Part shown: piece by piece, positions 24,431 through 36,440 of the stretch
Numbering within the stretch: position 1 is the first letter of the stretch
How the letters are laid out: each line of letters opens with the position of its first letter
Assembly: GCA_014529385.2 (NCBI GenBank)
Contig: CM043962.1
Coordinates: 87,148,680-87,212,679 of the forward strand
Length of the DNA stretch: 64,000 nt
Source of the DNA: Adiantum capillus-veneris
Taxonomy: Eukaryota; Streptophyta; Polypodiopsida; Polypodiales; Pteridaceae
Direction: 5' to 3'
Position numbers and translations under genes: made by a program
The notes under the pieces: model-generated
Seen by the model: the letters and a program-made list of their open reading frames with translations, nothing else
What the model was told of the DNA's origin: nothing
The model's database searches: none

Positions 24431-25426
24431 TTATTCACCTCTGACAGATCCTAGAGTATGTATGACTGCATATTGCTCGCAACCATTGGGGTTTTCAATT
24501 GCAGCATGCAAGGTTGCTCTCTCCTCTACTTCATCTCCCACAGTTGGTTGTACCACTGCGGCATTCACTCTGGCGGTAGCTCCACGCCCTCGCCCTCTGT
24601 TTACCCTTCCACGTCCACCTCTTCCATTAGGTTGACCTCGCCCATAGACATTTAGAGGTATGGCATTGGCGCTGGTTGCTTGAGTCTTCTTGGGGCATTT
24701 AGATCGGTCATGCCCGAATTTGTTGCACTTATAACGACGTACATTTGGAAATTCCATAACTGCAGTAGTGGCTACTATTGGGCACTGTTCGTATGCTTGG
24801 TTGGTTGGTCTATTATTCCAAACATTTGTCCTTGCCCTTCTCGCCAAATGATTCCTCCTATTTTGATTGACCTTTTGAATTTCCATAGCTAAGGGTTTAG
24901 CTCTTAGCAAGGCATCTTGAAGAGTTGTTGGCCTAAGAGCTTCTAGCCGATTGTTCAAGGGGTCAATGAGCCCTTGGCAGAACCGTGCTACTTGCTGATC
25001 CAGGGTCATTCTAGGAGCATATCTTCAAAGAGTAACAAACTTTGAATAATACTCCTCGATTGAAGAAGTCGACTGACGAAGGGAATTGAAGTCGTTCATC
25101 TTCAAGGTTTTATAAGCGGGTGGTAAGTAACGCCCCATCATTGCAGCCTTGATGTCTTCCTACGACTAAGAAGATCCCTTGATGTTCAGATCTCTGCAAT
25201 GTTGTTTCCACCAAATCTTGGCATCGCCAGAGAGGCGGAACATTGCGAGCATGGTCTAGTTCTCGGGTTGAGTCTCTGCAGTCTCAAAATAGTCATCCAT
25301 CACTTCCATCCACACTTCCACTTCTCTCTCCACATTAGCTCCCTCGCTCTTAAAGGTCGGAGGTTGGGCTTGCTTAAGGAGGAGCTTCTTTTCTTGTGCT
25401 GTCGAATAGAGAGCGACAGGTGGTGC
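24431..25426 (-). pseudogene. gag: Chromovirus gag
   Basis: The frame begins at the acceptor TGTAG|GCA (25426) with APPVALYSTAQEK and contains the retrotransposon_gag core (VEVWMEVMDDYFE, AKIWWKQH, GRYLPPAYKTLKM, EEYYSKFVTL, QVARFCQGL). In-frame stops: two TAG near 25165 and TGA at 25025-25027. The zinc knuckle reads RRYKCNKFGHDRSKC, where the first Cys of CCHC is Arg (CGT, probably from TGT). No initiator ATG lies upstream in frame before the acceptor. Confidence 0.82.
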
Positions 25427-25623
25427 CTACACGGTTTACACTGAATTTGATACGATTGCTAGCGTTCAAGATTTAAATAAACACGGGACTTTAATAAAAT
25501 CCAAGTTTCAAATCACCGAGAGACAAAAATTCCTCTTTTATTGATAGAAATTTTATTACAATCGTAACCTTTTGAGGCTTAGGATAACTTTTGATCAATT
25601 TATTACATAGCATTCTGGGATAT

Positions 25624-26097
25624 CTATATGATACGTCTGGCAGGCTGTCCTGGGATATAATGATACAAACGATGTTTATGTGTTGTCACATTCTTACAAT
25701 CCTCTATTTCTCCTAAAAAATAGTCCCTATACTTATCCTTGAGCGGGTAGTAAATTATGGTGTTCATACTCTTGGATAAGTGTCTTGGAACACCAAAATT
25801 TCTAGCTCTATTTGCTGGAATTACATCAGTGACCTTGTCCCAAAGCCACTCATTGGGAGTTTGCTCGGTGCCGTCAGAAGTAGCAACAGTGACACCCGAA
25901 TGTGTAGGCAACAAGTAGTATAACTGCACTACTCTCAATTCTTCTCTCCAACAGATTTTCTTTAAGTCGGTAGCCAGGCATCCTATCTTCCGAGTGTTGA
26001 TGTAGTAAATCCCGCCTTCGGGGGTCCAGTCGATCTCCCATCCTTTATCAATGCGAGTGGAGTGCGTTGTATTGACCTTTAGCAGCATCTCCATCAC
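25624..26097 (-). CDS. Intact 157-codon ORF between PBS and gag, function unknown
   Basis: It starts MMEMLLKVNTTHSTRIDKGW and ends PARRII before TAG. It lies on the same strand as gag, 198 bp upstream of it, in what would be the intron of the spliced gag model. No stop or frameshift, although every other ORF in the element is broken. It is rich in aromatic residues and has no signal peptide or membrane segment. I do not recognise a family. It may be an accessory protein of the element or captured sequence. Confidence 0.5.
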   Translation of the reverse strand: MMEMLLKVNTTHSTRIDKGWEIDWTPEGGIYYINTRKIGCLATDLKKICWREELRVVQLYYLLPTHSGVTVATSDGTEQTPNEWLWDKVTDVIPANRARNFGVPRHLSKSMNTIIYYPLKDKYRDYFLGEIEDCKNVTTHKHRLYHYIPGQPARRII

Positions 26098-26290
26098 GTC
26101 TTGCTGAAAACAATAATTGGGGAACGACGTGCTTGCTCATAAATAATCTTAAAGACTTGAAACTTCTGGTATTCAAGTGCGGGATCTTCCTGCAACAACA
26201 ATGCAAGGAGTTTAGATTAGCTACCTAGACTTCCTTAGTTCTAAAATTTTCAAAGAGTACGAATTTTAGTTCCCAGTCTATCCTAACCTT

Positions 26291-26302
26291 ACTTTGATAC
26301 CA
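26291..26302 (-). other. Chromovirus primer binding site
   Basis: Minus strand TGGTATCAAAGT begins 2 nt after the LTR end CCTCACA. It resembles the tRNA-Met-type PBS of many plant gypsy/copia elements. Confidence 0.8.
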
Positions 26303-26304
26303 GG

Positions 26305-26626
26305 TGTGAGGTCCCCACCCCGTCATCTCAAATGACGGTTCTGATGGTAAACCTGGTGGCCACTAGATCTATAACGGAAGCAAAAAAAGTGGTTTAAGGG
26401 ATCAACTAGCGGCCGAGCTCTCATAACCAAGTGAATTGAGTCGAGCCTACTAGCAACAAGATCTAGTTCCACCTCGTAGGGAAAAGCGTGTCTAACCAAT
26501 TTTCGGTCCTAAGACTCACCTTCCAGAGGGAGAGAAGTCTCCAGTCCCTTTCTCCCCATTCCTTTCAGAGGCACGTAAACTTGGGACTTCACTGCTCTTG
26601 GTGCAATGAGCAATTCTAACGTCATT
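26305..26626 (-). repeat. Truncated chromovirus 5' LTR (U5 side)
   Basis: It aligns with 19299-19620 and then homology stops. The U3/R part, including the MAPKR exon and promoter, is missing. Confidence 0.8.
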
Positions 26627-26790
26627 TGCTTACCATCAGATTACAGTATGGCTCCATTTCCAGCATTGGAGCTAGTGGCAATAATATTGGCTCCTTGTTC
26701 TCCATTTTTGTAGGTCTGTGTTCGAACGAGAGAAAGAGCTCAGCTTTGACAACTAATCTCTCAGGCAGGATCCCCGGTGCAAGCAACGAA

Positions 26791-26878
<88 letters not shown>

Positions 26879-27084
26879 CCCACGTCATCTTTAGTAGCTA
26901 AAAATAGAAGCACATAAGGAGGGAAAATATTTTTTTAATGGAACATTTGAAATTCAAATGACTTGCCCATCCGTTTTCAGTATATGATAACAAGCACAAG
27001 TAACTAGCACTATCTAGGACAACATATTCAGTGCTTCTACCCATACTTATTCTGCACTTTTATCTGATTCAATCAACAATAGTT
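26627..27084. other. Unrelated insert with (AG)n tract
   Basis: (AG)n occupies 26793-26877. The flanking ORFs are only (AG)n read-throughs. This DNA replaces the lost part of the 5' LTR. Confidence 0.6.
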
Positions 27085-28979
27085 AATACAAAGACGTAGA
27101 GTACCATCCTTCTTCAGATTAAAGAGAATAGGAGTACTCCATGGAGAAACATTGGATCGAATGAAGCCTTGTTCAAGAAGTTGAGTAAGTTGCTCTTTGA
27201 GTTCCGCAGACTCAGGCGCCAATATCTTGTATGGTCTACGAGAAACTGGTTGAGCTCCTAGAATAAGCTATATTGCATGGTCAACTTCACATTTTGGTGG
27301 TAACTGTGAAAGTTCTTTGGGAAATACATCATCAAATTTTATTAGACATTCGGGTTCAGGCGTGTCTGGCTTCTTCTTTGCACGTTAAGCTTTACTGCAT
27401 AAATCATTTCATTCTTCATGTAACTCTTCATAAGTTTGATAAAGTTGACTAGTTTAAGTTTAGGTTTCTCCCGATTTCTAGTAATTGTAACTCTGGAGTT
27501 TTAGTTATTTACAAAATTCAATGAAACATCTTTATAATGAATGTGAGCATCATTGGCCTTAAGCCAATCCATTCCTAGGATTCCATCATAGACTCTTATG
27601 GGTAAAACTCGAAAGTGAGCTTGACCATCCAATACAAAATTTAAGTTACCCACTGAAGTAGAAGATTTAGCCTTCCTACCCGTAGCTAATTTCACTATAA
27701 GGTCTAAATCATGGTGTTCAGGTAGAATGAGATTTCTAATGCACCTAGGAGATATGAAGAATGTGTACTCCCGGAATCAATCCAAAACGAAAATGGCTAT
27801 CTTGATACTTTTTTGGGGTTTTAATTACTGAAAAAAATTTCATTCACTCCTTGATGTTCAATTGCAGCATGAATATACGCATTTGCTTAATTCCCTTTGC
27901 CTCTAGCACCTTGAGCTCTATTAGCTTGAGATCTTCCTTGAGGTCTTTGATTTCCTCCTCCTCCTTCTCCTCCTGGACGAGGTTGACAGTTGAAGTTATT
28001 TTCATTGTTGTTATTGGAAGGTGGTCCATTTTGGACAAAAGATGGATTGCCTCGTCTAAAGTTCCCTTGATTTTGAGGCGGTTTTAGATTTTGGTCAAAG
28101 TTCTATTGATTGAAGTTTAGATGAGCTGTAGGTGGTCTAGACCTAAAAAAATTTAAGTTCCAATTCGGGTTGAAGTTTCTGGGCTCATAATTGTCCACCA
28201 ATTATGTGAATCTTGAGTTGAATAGAAAATCTTTGGACCGATGATCAAGATCAAGACAAGTATAACACAGATCATCTCCTCTAGCCTTCATATGTAATAA
28301 GTTCTCTCTTCTTTATTGTGAATTTTCTCCTGCTCGGGACGAGGTCTTTCGATTTCACGAACATCAATAGGTTTTGGATTCATCTTTCCGCTATTCGATA
28401 ACTCTAGCTCAATAGGTTTATCCTCATCAACGATATCTGCAAAGTTGGTAAGACGAAGACTATGGAGTCTAATCTTCATAGGATTATACAACCCTGACAC
28501 AAATCAAGCTACCTTGACCTCTTGAGGTATCCTTGCTGGAGCACATCTTCACAAGAGTCAAGAAATATTGATAGTATGATTCCAGATCTCTGATTCCTTG
28601 AGTACAATAAAAAACTCATTCATACGGTCTAAATGTAAACTTTGTTTTGATAGTTCTTCTTGAGTTGAGTCTTGAAATAATCTCAAGTTGCTGCATTAGG
28701 GTCAACATCGTTCTTTGTGCAATGGCCTCTCAACCAACGCTTGGCTATCTTTTCTAATTTGAACTTAGCAATAATAGCTTTGTTCTTTACAGATGAATGA
28801 GCTAAATCAAAATAATTAGCCATGCGCTCAATCCAATCTTCAACAAATTTACCTTCCCCACTAAAGTTTTTAGGTTGAGACTTATGAAGCATAGCGTCGA
28901 TGTTTCTATAAATGATGGTTTGTTGAGGTACAATAGGCACATTGACGTTAGCATCAGCCACATTTCCTCTAGAAGGCAT
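27085..28979 (-). pseudogene. Second gypsy gag-PR-RT remnant
   Basis: Minus strand: gag start at 28979 (MPSRGNVADANVNV..., with KNFSGEGKFVEDWIERM and AKRWLRGH), a Pro/Glu-rich linker (28500-28288) and a degraded zinc-knuckle region near 28270. Protease-related VYDGILGMDWLKANDAHIHY follows (27695-27501), then the RT start near 27085-27180 ([20 protein letters not shown]), where the remnant ends. There are many stops and frameshifts. It is related to, but clearly diverged from, the chromovirus at 19299-26626. Confidence 0.75.
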
Positions 28980-29639
28980 GGTAACTTACAACAACATATC
29001 AACCAAGGTCATTCTTAGTACAATATCTTATTCTGCTCGAAGTCCTCTTAGAAAAATAAAATAGACAATTGAAAATAAGACAAGAGAGTAGCAAAAAGAA
29101 TAAGGAATAAGTTAAATCAATTCTACATTGTAAAAATTTCAAGGTTCAAAAAGCTACAATGTGTCTTGAAAGTTTTTAATAAGTCCTAATGACTCTAGCA
29201 CAATGCACTCTATAGTAGCCATTGTGACATCCTTCCACCAATAGATCATAGCTATCCCATTCTTTAAGTATATCGGATGATTAATCCCAATTATCTTTCT
29301 TAATCTTTGGTTGAAACATTTTCTCACTAGCATGTGAATCGTACCATTGTTGATGAGTAAGTGATTGGTTAGTTATCGGTACTCCCATTTCGTTGTGAAT
29401 TATTGCCTTCATGTAATCAAAGTAATCGTCAAAGTAGGCAGAGTCTTTAAGAAACATGTCTGGTATGTCTCATCCATTAGAGATGTGTATGTCCGCACAA
29501 TTTGTGAGCACTGGGATCTGCCATATGCATTGCACAAAATTTTTACATGGTGAGGGTTGTGAATTATTCTCAAACAAGTCAAAGAACAACTTTCAAAGCA
29601 GTGCGTTGAAGGAATGTTGGTCATTGGTCAGACATTGAC
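28980..29639. other. No gene recognised
   Basis: Low-complexity AT-rich DNA with short ORFs (29624-29409 minus, 71 codons) without known motifs. Confidence 0.35.
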
Positions 29640-31500
29640 AGTCCCATACATTGAATATGACAATGCTGAAACATCCCGTAGCCATCACCAAGGAAAGTAT
29701 GTTCCTAGATATCCAAGTTTCCTTTGTGGTCTCAGGATAAGTTCATAAACATTTATATAGAATATTTTTTTAGTAACAATAATCTTCTTTTTCACCTTGG
29801 ACTGAATACATTCGATACTCCCAACCGGTGAGGGCTTATATTTGGGTGGTCTAAACTCTGGATTTCTTGCAATGTAATGGTACTAAGCTCGAAATGTATT
29901 AGGCACAATACAATCCATGGATAGTAACCTTCCCTTATTTTTTCCATCATACGTGGTCATGACGAGTCGTTGCACTTTTACTCGTGTCTAAAGATGTTCT
30001 TCCACCATAAGGCGAGAGTGGATATTCATCCATATCCCTTGAGGTAAAACAACAGTCATCTACACACATCCCATCGCTTAAGTTAGTTAGAATGGCAAAA
30101 CAAAAGATCCAAACTCGAATATTATGATCTTAAAATAATATGAATCATATCAAAATAAAGTTTTTATAACCATAAAAAAAAGATACATGACACTTTCAGT
30201 AAGATACATAAATGTGAAATGGCCCTATGAACCAATTCTTGGTTCCTATAACCAAGGTCCTACCCTTATATTTGTTTACATCTTCTATCTTAAAGCTACT
30301 TCAACTTGAGCACTAAGATTCACATCTTCCTTCTCATACCGTTCTTTCTCTTGAGATGCGTTCGTGGACGATATTGTATTAAAGTAATTTATATGAGCAT
30401 CTCGTTCATTTACATAATCTCTATTCAAGTTCACTGCCATTGGATGTGCCTGAGCAAATTCAATATTGCATCTAGGCATCTCATAGCCATCAAAGGTGAT
30501 AGTGACATTGTGAGGATTGAATAAAAGAATAGGTATGTAGACTCTATTGAACCAGTCCTAATTATGACATTTTCATAGAAGTCGTATCTTTGATTAAGCA
30601 TGAGGGTCTTCTTACTAAGAATGATCTCTTGGCTTGGTATGTCTAGAAGCGAGCACAAATTAAAGTAAAGGACATATCCATGTACTTTGATGTCGCCTTC
30701 TTGGATCTTCTCCTTGACCCAGAGTTGTGGATCAACCATATATCTATCAGGCACTTGGCTTTGATATCCAGGCTGAGCTTCAACATACAACTACCATGCT
30801 ACGTAAGTATTTGAAACAAGGTAGTCTATATCCTCTTGTGAAGCTCAACCCACTTCAACTTCTCAATAAACATTGGACCGATCGTATAGATGAAAAATAC
30901 TTTTTGTGCAAAATTACTTGGGAGTACATCTAGACAATTAAGAGGATCCATCTAAAAACAAGACAACGAGAGAGAAGACTTAGTACAGATGTGGACCAAA
31001 ACTAAGTTCATGCTTTTTATTCATCAAAATTTGATTTTTATGATTTTTTAAAATATTACTGATGTTTTGGAGCCAGCTCTTTTTAACTCTCATGACTAGG
31101 TATTTTCTTACACCTTCCATACAACAACATGGTTTATAGTTATCTTTTACCTATTATTTCCCAATGATAGTTGTAAATGCTTCAAACTTCTTGGAAACCT
31201 CGGCAATCCTTAAGATTTGGGAGTGAATTTCCAATTAGTAGTACATATCGTCTAGACCTAGCCACATTCTGAGTTGAAGTAGACTGAGGTTAGAAACCCA
31301 ATCTCTCAGACAAAAGAACTGACGGAAGGGTTCTTGGTGACATGCAAGGTAACTAGGGTCAACACTCTTCCAACAAGTTGTGCTTCCTAGCATTGCAAAG
31401 ACTTTGGTCCTGATTTCTAAGTAAAGAGTTCTCTCGCATCCCTTGATAACTGCGTTTCCATATTGTTGAATACTATGTCCAAAACCTCGTTTTACTTGCT
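29640..31500 (-). pseudogene. Unrecognised decayed protein gene
   Basis: Several minus-strand stretches look coding. About 31480-31155 has SIQQYGNAVIKGCERTLYLE and PSYLACHQEPFRQFFCLRDW with one in-frame TAA. 30950-30830 has FAQKVFFIYTIGPMFIEKLK. 30790-30540 has YMVDPQLWVKEKIQEGDIKV. 30540-30285 is reached by a frameshift and has IPILLFNPHNVTITFDGYEM. 30058-29640 begins at an acceptor-like GTGTGTAG|ATG and contains LPQGIWMNIHSRLMVEEHL. 30284-30060 may be an intron or lost sequence. I cannot assign a family: the product is not a retroelement polyprotein I know. It may be a transposon- or virus-derived gene or a host gene relic. Confidence 0.4.
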
Positions 31501-32631
31501 AAAGCATTCAAACATCACCTTAGAAGTCATTGTTACTACAAAACAAACATTCAAATAAACTCTTAATACCGTTGTTGAACACTTCAACCACTTTACCATT
31601 ATCCTATACAAGAAGACAAGTTAAGCATGTACCAATCAATGTCACTCATAGATTCATCGTGAATACAATATCCTTTCTCAAACAGCATGTATGAATACAT
31701 GATACGTAACTAACCCAACTAGTATTAGGCTTCAGGCTATCCCCATAACCTTAAGCATAGGCTCTAATACCATTTGAGCATAGCTACACAAAACGGGAAT
31801 GGAGAACAGGAACGGGGGTCTCCAAAACGTTCTCAAAATGGGGGGGGGGGGGAGAACAACAAAAAGGAAACGGGGACCGGAACGATGAACCTAAAATATG
31901 CCATGGGGGGGGGACCTGTTTTTTACTTTTGAGAGATTGAGGGTTTGGATTATCTAGGAGAGGATGGGAAGGATACCCACCTTCCCCCCCAATGAAGCTT
32001 GTAAGTTGTGTCATATTGATGGTGCTTGAGCCTTGAGGCTTGAGCTATATTGATGGTTGTCTATTGGGCTTGAGCCATATTGGTAGCTTTTAAAGAAAAA
32101 AGGCCCCTCCCATCCCTCCCATGTGTGAGTCTTGAGCTGTTTCAAATCTCCCCCAAACTGTCATCTCTCTGACTCTCTATTTTTTTCAATTTTCTTACCC
32201 ATTGCACCACGCCATTCAGAATGTCTGTTCCACCCGTTTCGCTGTTACGTTCCGGATCCGGAACGTTTTTCTATTTTTGACACCATTTCGACACACAGAA
32301 CCGGCCAAAACGTCGTTTCGATACGATTACCCTCCGTTCCGCCCGTTCCGTGTTACTATCATATGAGAGATACCCCTCCCTAAGGGTCTATGTACAAACA
32401 TACACAATTTACACTCTTATACAATTTTTCATTATACTGACAAAGTTACGGAAGCATTTGCATAGGGGAGGAGTTCTCAGCACCCGACCTAGCATGGCGT
32501 TTGGTCCATGAGCCGGACTGCATCCAAAGGCTCCTAGTGACTAGTACTACCTCTAAATGGGTGATATGAATGAAAGTCTACTCAAGAAAAAATAACATTG
32601 TAGAGGGTGAATATAAGTTTACACCACATTA
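31501..32631. other. Intergenic, GC-skewed patch with possible inverted ends
   Basis: 31790-31830 (AAACGGGAATGGAGAACAGG) and the reverse complement of 32270-32365 (AACACGGAACGGGCGGAACG) are loosely similar, so a degraded non-autonomous inverted-repeat element is possible. G homopolymers lie at about 31842-31853 and 31905. No gene. Confidence 0.3.
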
Positions 32632-32633
32632 TG

Positions 32634-32671
<38 letters not shown>

Positions 32672-33130
32672 TGATGGCTATGGAGTTTAGGGCTTCTCAC
32701 CATGGTTTAGAATTAATTAGAGGCTGTCGAAATGCTTCTTGCTTTGCTGCCACAAAGAGCGGTGATGAGAGCTACGTAGAGGTTTTCACCATGAAAGCCT
32801 TCGGAGAGCGCGTACATCGTAAAATGAGAGAGGAGATAGGAAGCAAGTAGAGAGAGAGTATTCTTCTTCTTCTTCTTCCCGCAAACGAGAGAGAAGAACT
32901 TATGGAGATGGTGATCAAGAGCTTGCACCACTCCGTATAATAGGTACGTATTGCCTTGAGATAGTAGACGCAATTGAGACACTAAAAATTGAGCACTCTC
33001 TGTCAATTTATAGGCAGTACAGCAAGTCAGAGTGATGCGCAAGGCAGTTAGTAGCACCCCCTCTTCCTCTAGAAATGGCTGCAAGCTTTTAGAAGCTTTT
33101 CTAAAAACAAGGCTTGGCTTTTGGTTGTCA
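32632..33130 (-). repeat. Copia-type 3' LTR fragment
   Basis: On the minus strand AAGTGGGAGAGT (33142-33131) is followed by TGACAACC, a PPT/LTR junction much like the copia element at 10230. The left part holds an (AG)n tract (32638-32668). The left boundary (TGGGAAG at 32632) is a guess. A 144-codon minus ORF (33147-32713) spans it and is probably not a gene. Confidence 0.4.
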
Positions 33131-33444
33131 ACTCTCCCACTTACCATTCAACCAAAACCGACTAACAGACTAGTATTCCTGCAATTCATGAAATCAAAAC
33201 TAAACTATGCCGCACCATAATGCATCGACATAATTATGACTTTTCCGTACTGCCTCGACATATTTACGATATCGCTTTTTATAATTTATAATTTTTGTAA
33301 AGTTTTTGTTTAATCCCATTTTTTATTTGAGCGGTCATTTTTAAATTGACGGAGACTAAAAGTTGTATTTTTATGTTTAGGTCATCCTAAAAAGCACATT
33401 GCTTTTATATCAAAGATTGATTGCATCCTTGGACAATCATTTCC
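33131..33444. other. No gene recognised
   Basis: Remains of the copia-type internal end and AT-rich DNA. Confidence 0.35.
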
Positions 33445-33948
33445 CTAACTAGAAGAAATATTCTCAGTGTCCACATTTGTGATTAGATCAATCTTTGCCT
33501 CTTCATTATGAGCACTCTGTTCCTTGTAGTACTGGTTTTTCTCCTTGAGCACTTTCATATGGTGATAGAGAGAAGTGGTAGACAAAACACAATAAAAAAG
33601 ATTTGTTTGTGGTTCTACACTTTTTTCTAAACTCAAGTCACGAAACATGTGTTTATCTCTTCTTTCTAAGTTTCTTAATCATTTTGAGAGAGATGCAATT
33701 GTGAAGTCGGGATCACTCAACCATAATCCCAATGCAAAGTGACCATAAGTTGTTTTTCCATGTCCATGAGTGAGCATTCCTGTCAAGGATACTGGAAGCC
33801 TCTCAACTCCATTGAGAGATTTTGAAACTGGTTTAGTTTGTGGTTTAGCAGTCTTACTCTGGTCCATGTTGTCATGTATAATGCACAAGAACTTGGTTGG
33901 ATTCATTTTTGAAGATCTCCTCCAAGAATAGTACAACTCATTTGTCAC
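33445..33948 (-). pseudogene. Transposase-like protein, C-terminal part (split by retrotransposon)
   Basis: Minus frame with FLCIIHDNMDQSKTAKP, LPVSLTGMLTHGHGKTTYG and DFTIASLSK, then an in-frame TGA (about 33676), LRNLERRDKH and more sequence to 33445. IIHDxMDxxKT followed by GM.aHGHG matches my memory of an uncharacterised DDE-like transposon family in non-seed plants; the Asp of IIHD is a likely catalytic residue (inference). Its N-terminal continuation lies beyond the 12.4-kb element at 46832-46413: joining at the target site restores the context DYARY followed by MAQRRAHML. A further frameshift lies between 33978 and 33948. Confidence 0.55.
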
Positions 33949-35671
33949 AACATGTGTGCTCTCCTCTGTGCCATGTATTGATAGTCGTTTTTTCGGCTCT
34001 TTGTAATTGCCACAGTGAGTTACCTCACCCTACCAAAATCACCCAAACACTGTGGCTATCCCTACCATTTCACTGTACATAGGCGTGCGTGAGTCACGGG
34101 ACTTTTCCCATATCTTCTTAAAAACCCTCAGCTAGCTAGTCACTGGGCTAGGTGAGCCAAAAAAAAAAAAAAGTATATTATGGCCTCTTGTGTGTAAATA
34201 TTTCATTGTATATATGGCCTAAATATAGGGATTTTTTATAATTATTTTGGTATTTTATTTAAATATTTCTACTTAGGTGTGTGTTTTATTAAACCTATGT
34301 ACACCTTCTTTCATCCTCTTACACCATAATTATATATTTTTTTTCTTTTTTTTGCCAATATGTACATACTCTAACCTCATATTTTTCCTTTACACAAATC
34401 ACTCCCACATTTTCACCCTCACCCTCGTGAAAACAAAAAATTGATTTCTACTCATTGGTTACTTTTATTATATTATTTACTTGCATACCTTTTCCTCTTT
34501 CACCCAAAATAATTCAAGGAGGGACCATATCATATGATTCCAATATCTTTCCATATACATAACTCCTCCATATTTTTATTATTTTTACTCATTATTCTAA
34601 CACCATGTGCTCATTGAGCTAAAGTCCATGAATAGTCCATACACTAGTCCCACCATGTATATATTTCTTATTTCACCAATAATCCTCCTCCATGCATGGG
34701 TCAAGGGCAACTTGAATGCTTTGTATTATAATATGACAAAGGAGGGGCTCACTCTTGGATGCATTGTACAAATTCAACAAAGGAGGGGGCCACTAAAAGA
34801 CTTTTGCAGGCATAAAAAACAGGCTTTTTGGTGAGAATTTTGGCACCTATCTCCACTCCGAATTTGGAGCGGTGGTCAAAAGAGAAAATGTAGCCCACGC
34901 TCTGAATAATCACTCCAAATTTTTTCATGATTTTTGGAGCTACCAGCTGTGAGCTATGATTTTTTTAGTGGACCCTAGTTTTCCCATGCTATGCAGCCAC
35001 ACTCTCTCTTCCACTTTATCATTTTCCTCTTTCACACACACTTCTCCACTCATCATCCCCATCTCTCTCACCACTCCTCTCTGCACACTACTCACCTTCT
35101 CCTCAACCTTGAAGAATAAGAGAAACCATGGTGAACTCATACCTCCCACACACAATTCCATTCCAAAATTGACCACCTAGTCTCATTTTTCCTCCTCCAA
35201 ATTACCCATATCTATCAAAAAAACCACAAAATTCAGCCTCTTCTCTTAAAAGACAGCATCATGGTGGTTGATTACTCAGCTTCAATTACCTTGTCTCTCA
35301 AGGAAGGTCAAGAGTGGAGAAAAAATGTACCGTCAAAGCTAGTGGACCGTCAACAAGCGTCAAAATTGGCCCTACTCAAGACACTTGGAGCATCAACCTT
35401 GTAAGAAATCCACCTTTTCTTACCTCTTAAGAGTTTTTCTTCCTTATTTGTATCCTACATGGATACTCCCATTGTAAATATCCAATTCCATTTGTAAATT
35501 AATACTAACTCTACTAACACTAACCCACTATGAAAAGTCCTATCACCTCCATTTCTCTCCTCTCTCTTTCCCCACCAACTTCTTGATAATTCCAAGCAAA
35601 AGAAATTAGATAAATTGCTGAAAATCTAACCCAACCATGGTTAGAGGAGTAACCCTAGCCTTCAAAATTGC

Positions 35672-35679
35672 TATAAAAG
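35672..35679 (+). promoter_or_regulatory. LTR TATA box (TATAAAAG)
   Basis: It lies in a GCTATAAAAGGAGGG context, with the same box in the 3' LTR near 45365. It sets a transcript start near 35705. Confidence 0.7.
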
Positions 35680-35984
35680 GAGGGTGTAGCTAGCATAAAA
35701 GGGGGGAGCCATAAGCAAGAGCACTATGCTATAGCTTGAGAAGCCAAGCTCAACCTCTCTAGAAGGAGCTCTTGAGTGGAAGCTCATTGTCTTATGCATG
35801 TGCATGTGTTGTAATAGGGGATTAGCAAGGGAAATCTATGCCATTGTAAGAGAGAGAGTGATCATTCAATTGAGAGTAGGAAATCTATCATTTCTCCTAC
35901 TAGTGTAAGCCCAACATTCGCTGAATCAAGGAGGGTGGATTTGGACTAAGCTTGGATACTTTGTCTCCCTTCCAACGTGAAGTA

Positions 35985-36001
35985 ATGGACAACAATGATG
36001 C
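35985..36001 (+). CDS. LTR-embedded 17-nt start exon (MDNND-A)
   Basis: ATGGACAACAATGATGC is followed at once by GTAAGTGTC, a near-consensus donor. The 17 nt leave phase 2. Acceptors at 37320 and 37846 each leave one base to complete a codon, giving an in-frame Ala in both cases. It would supply the start codon that the two 150-codon ORFs lack. The same exon and donor are kept in the 3' LTR (about 45681). No transcript evidence is available here. Confidence 0.5.
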
Positions 36002-36358
36002 GTAAGTGTCTTGGTGTTTTTTTTTTGTTAAGTTCTTGATAGCTTGTCTCTGGTGTTGTCATCAATCTAGCCATAAATCCCACATACTGTAAGAGGGCGA
36101 CAGGGTGGAGAGGACTCCCCTGGCCTTAAGACAGTGATTGGGGTGGCTTTTCTTGTGATGTGTTGTGGTGAAATTTACGCAAGCTATGTTGAACAAGTAC
36201 TAATCTCACTTTGATTTGTCATGACAGATTTGTAAGAAGGTATTAATGCAACAAGCACCCCCTCCCCCTTTCTCTCTCTTTCTTAAATATATAATTGTGT
36301 TTGCTTGATCATCGCCGATACGTTTCAAAGCAACCTGAGCACTACTCTCTCTATCTCA

Positions 36359-36440
<82 letters not shown>

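Larger units (their letters stand above)
19299..26626 (-). mobile_element. Decayed Ty3/gypsy chromovirus with truncated 5' LTR
   Basis: Minus-strand element: 5' LTR remnant 26626-26305, PBS 26302-26291, extra ORF 26097-25624, gag 25426-24431, pol 24428-22210 ending in a chromodomain, PPT 22188-22179, and 3' LTR 22178-19299 (2880 bp). The two LTR copies align over about 320 bp at roughly 90%. The rest of the 5' LTR is missing and is replaced by unrelated DNA with an (AG)n tract. The element cannot be autonomous: it has nonsense codons, a frameshift, a deletion and the lost 5' LTR. Confidence 0.85.

Noticed and set aside
31840-31860. G-quadruplex-like poly-G run
   Set aside because: A homopolymer without the four-tract pattern; likely slippage or sequence error.
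32713-33147. 144-codon minus ORF
   Set aside because: It spans a PPT/LTR-like junction and a simple repeat; no domain, unlikely protein gene.
34607-34834. 75-codon ORF found in both LTRs (also 44301-44528)
   Set aside because: It lies in U3 before the TATA box, with no motif; the duplication only reflects the two LTRs. The same applies to 34956-35180 and 44650-44874.
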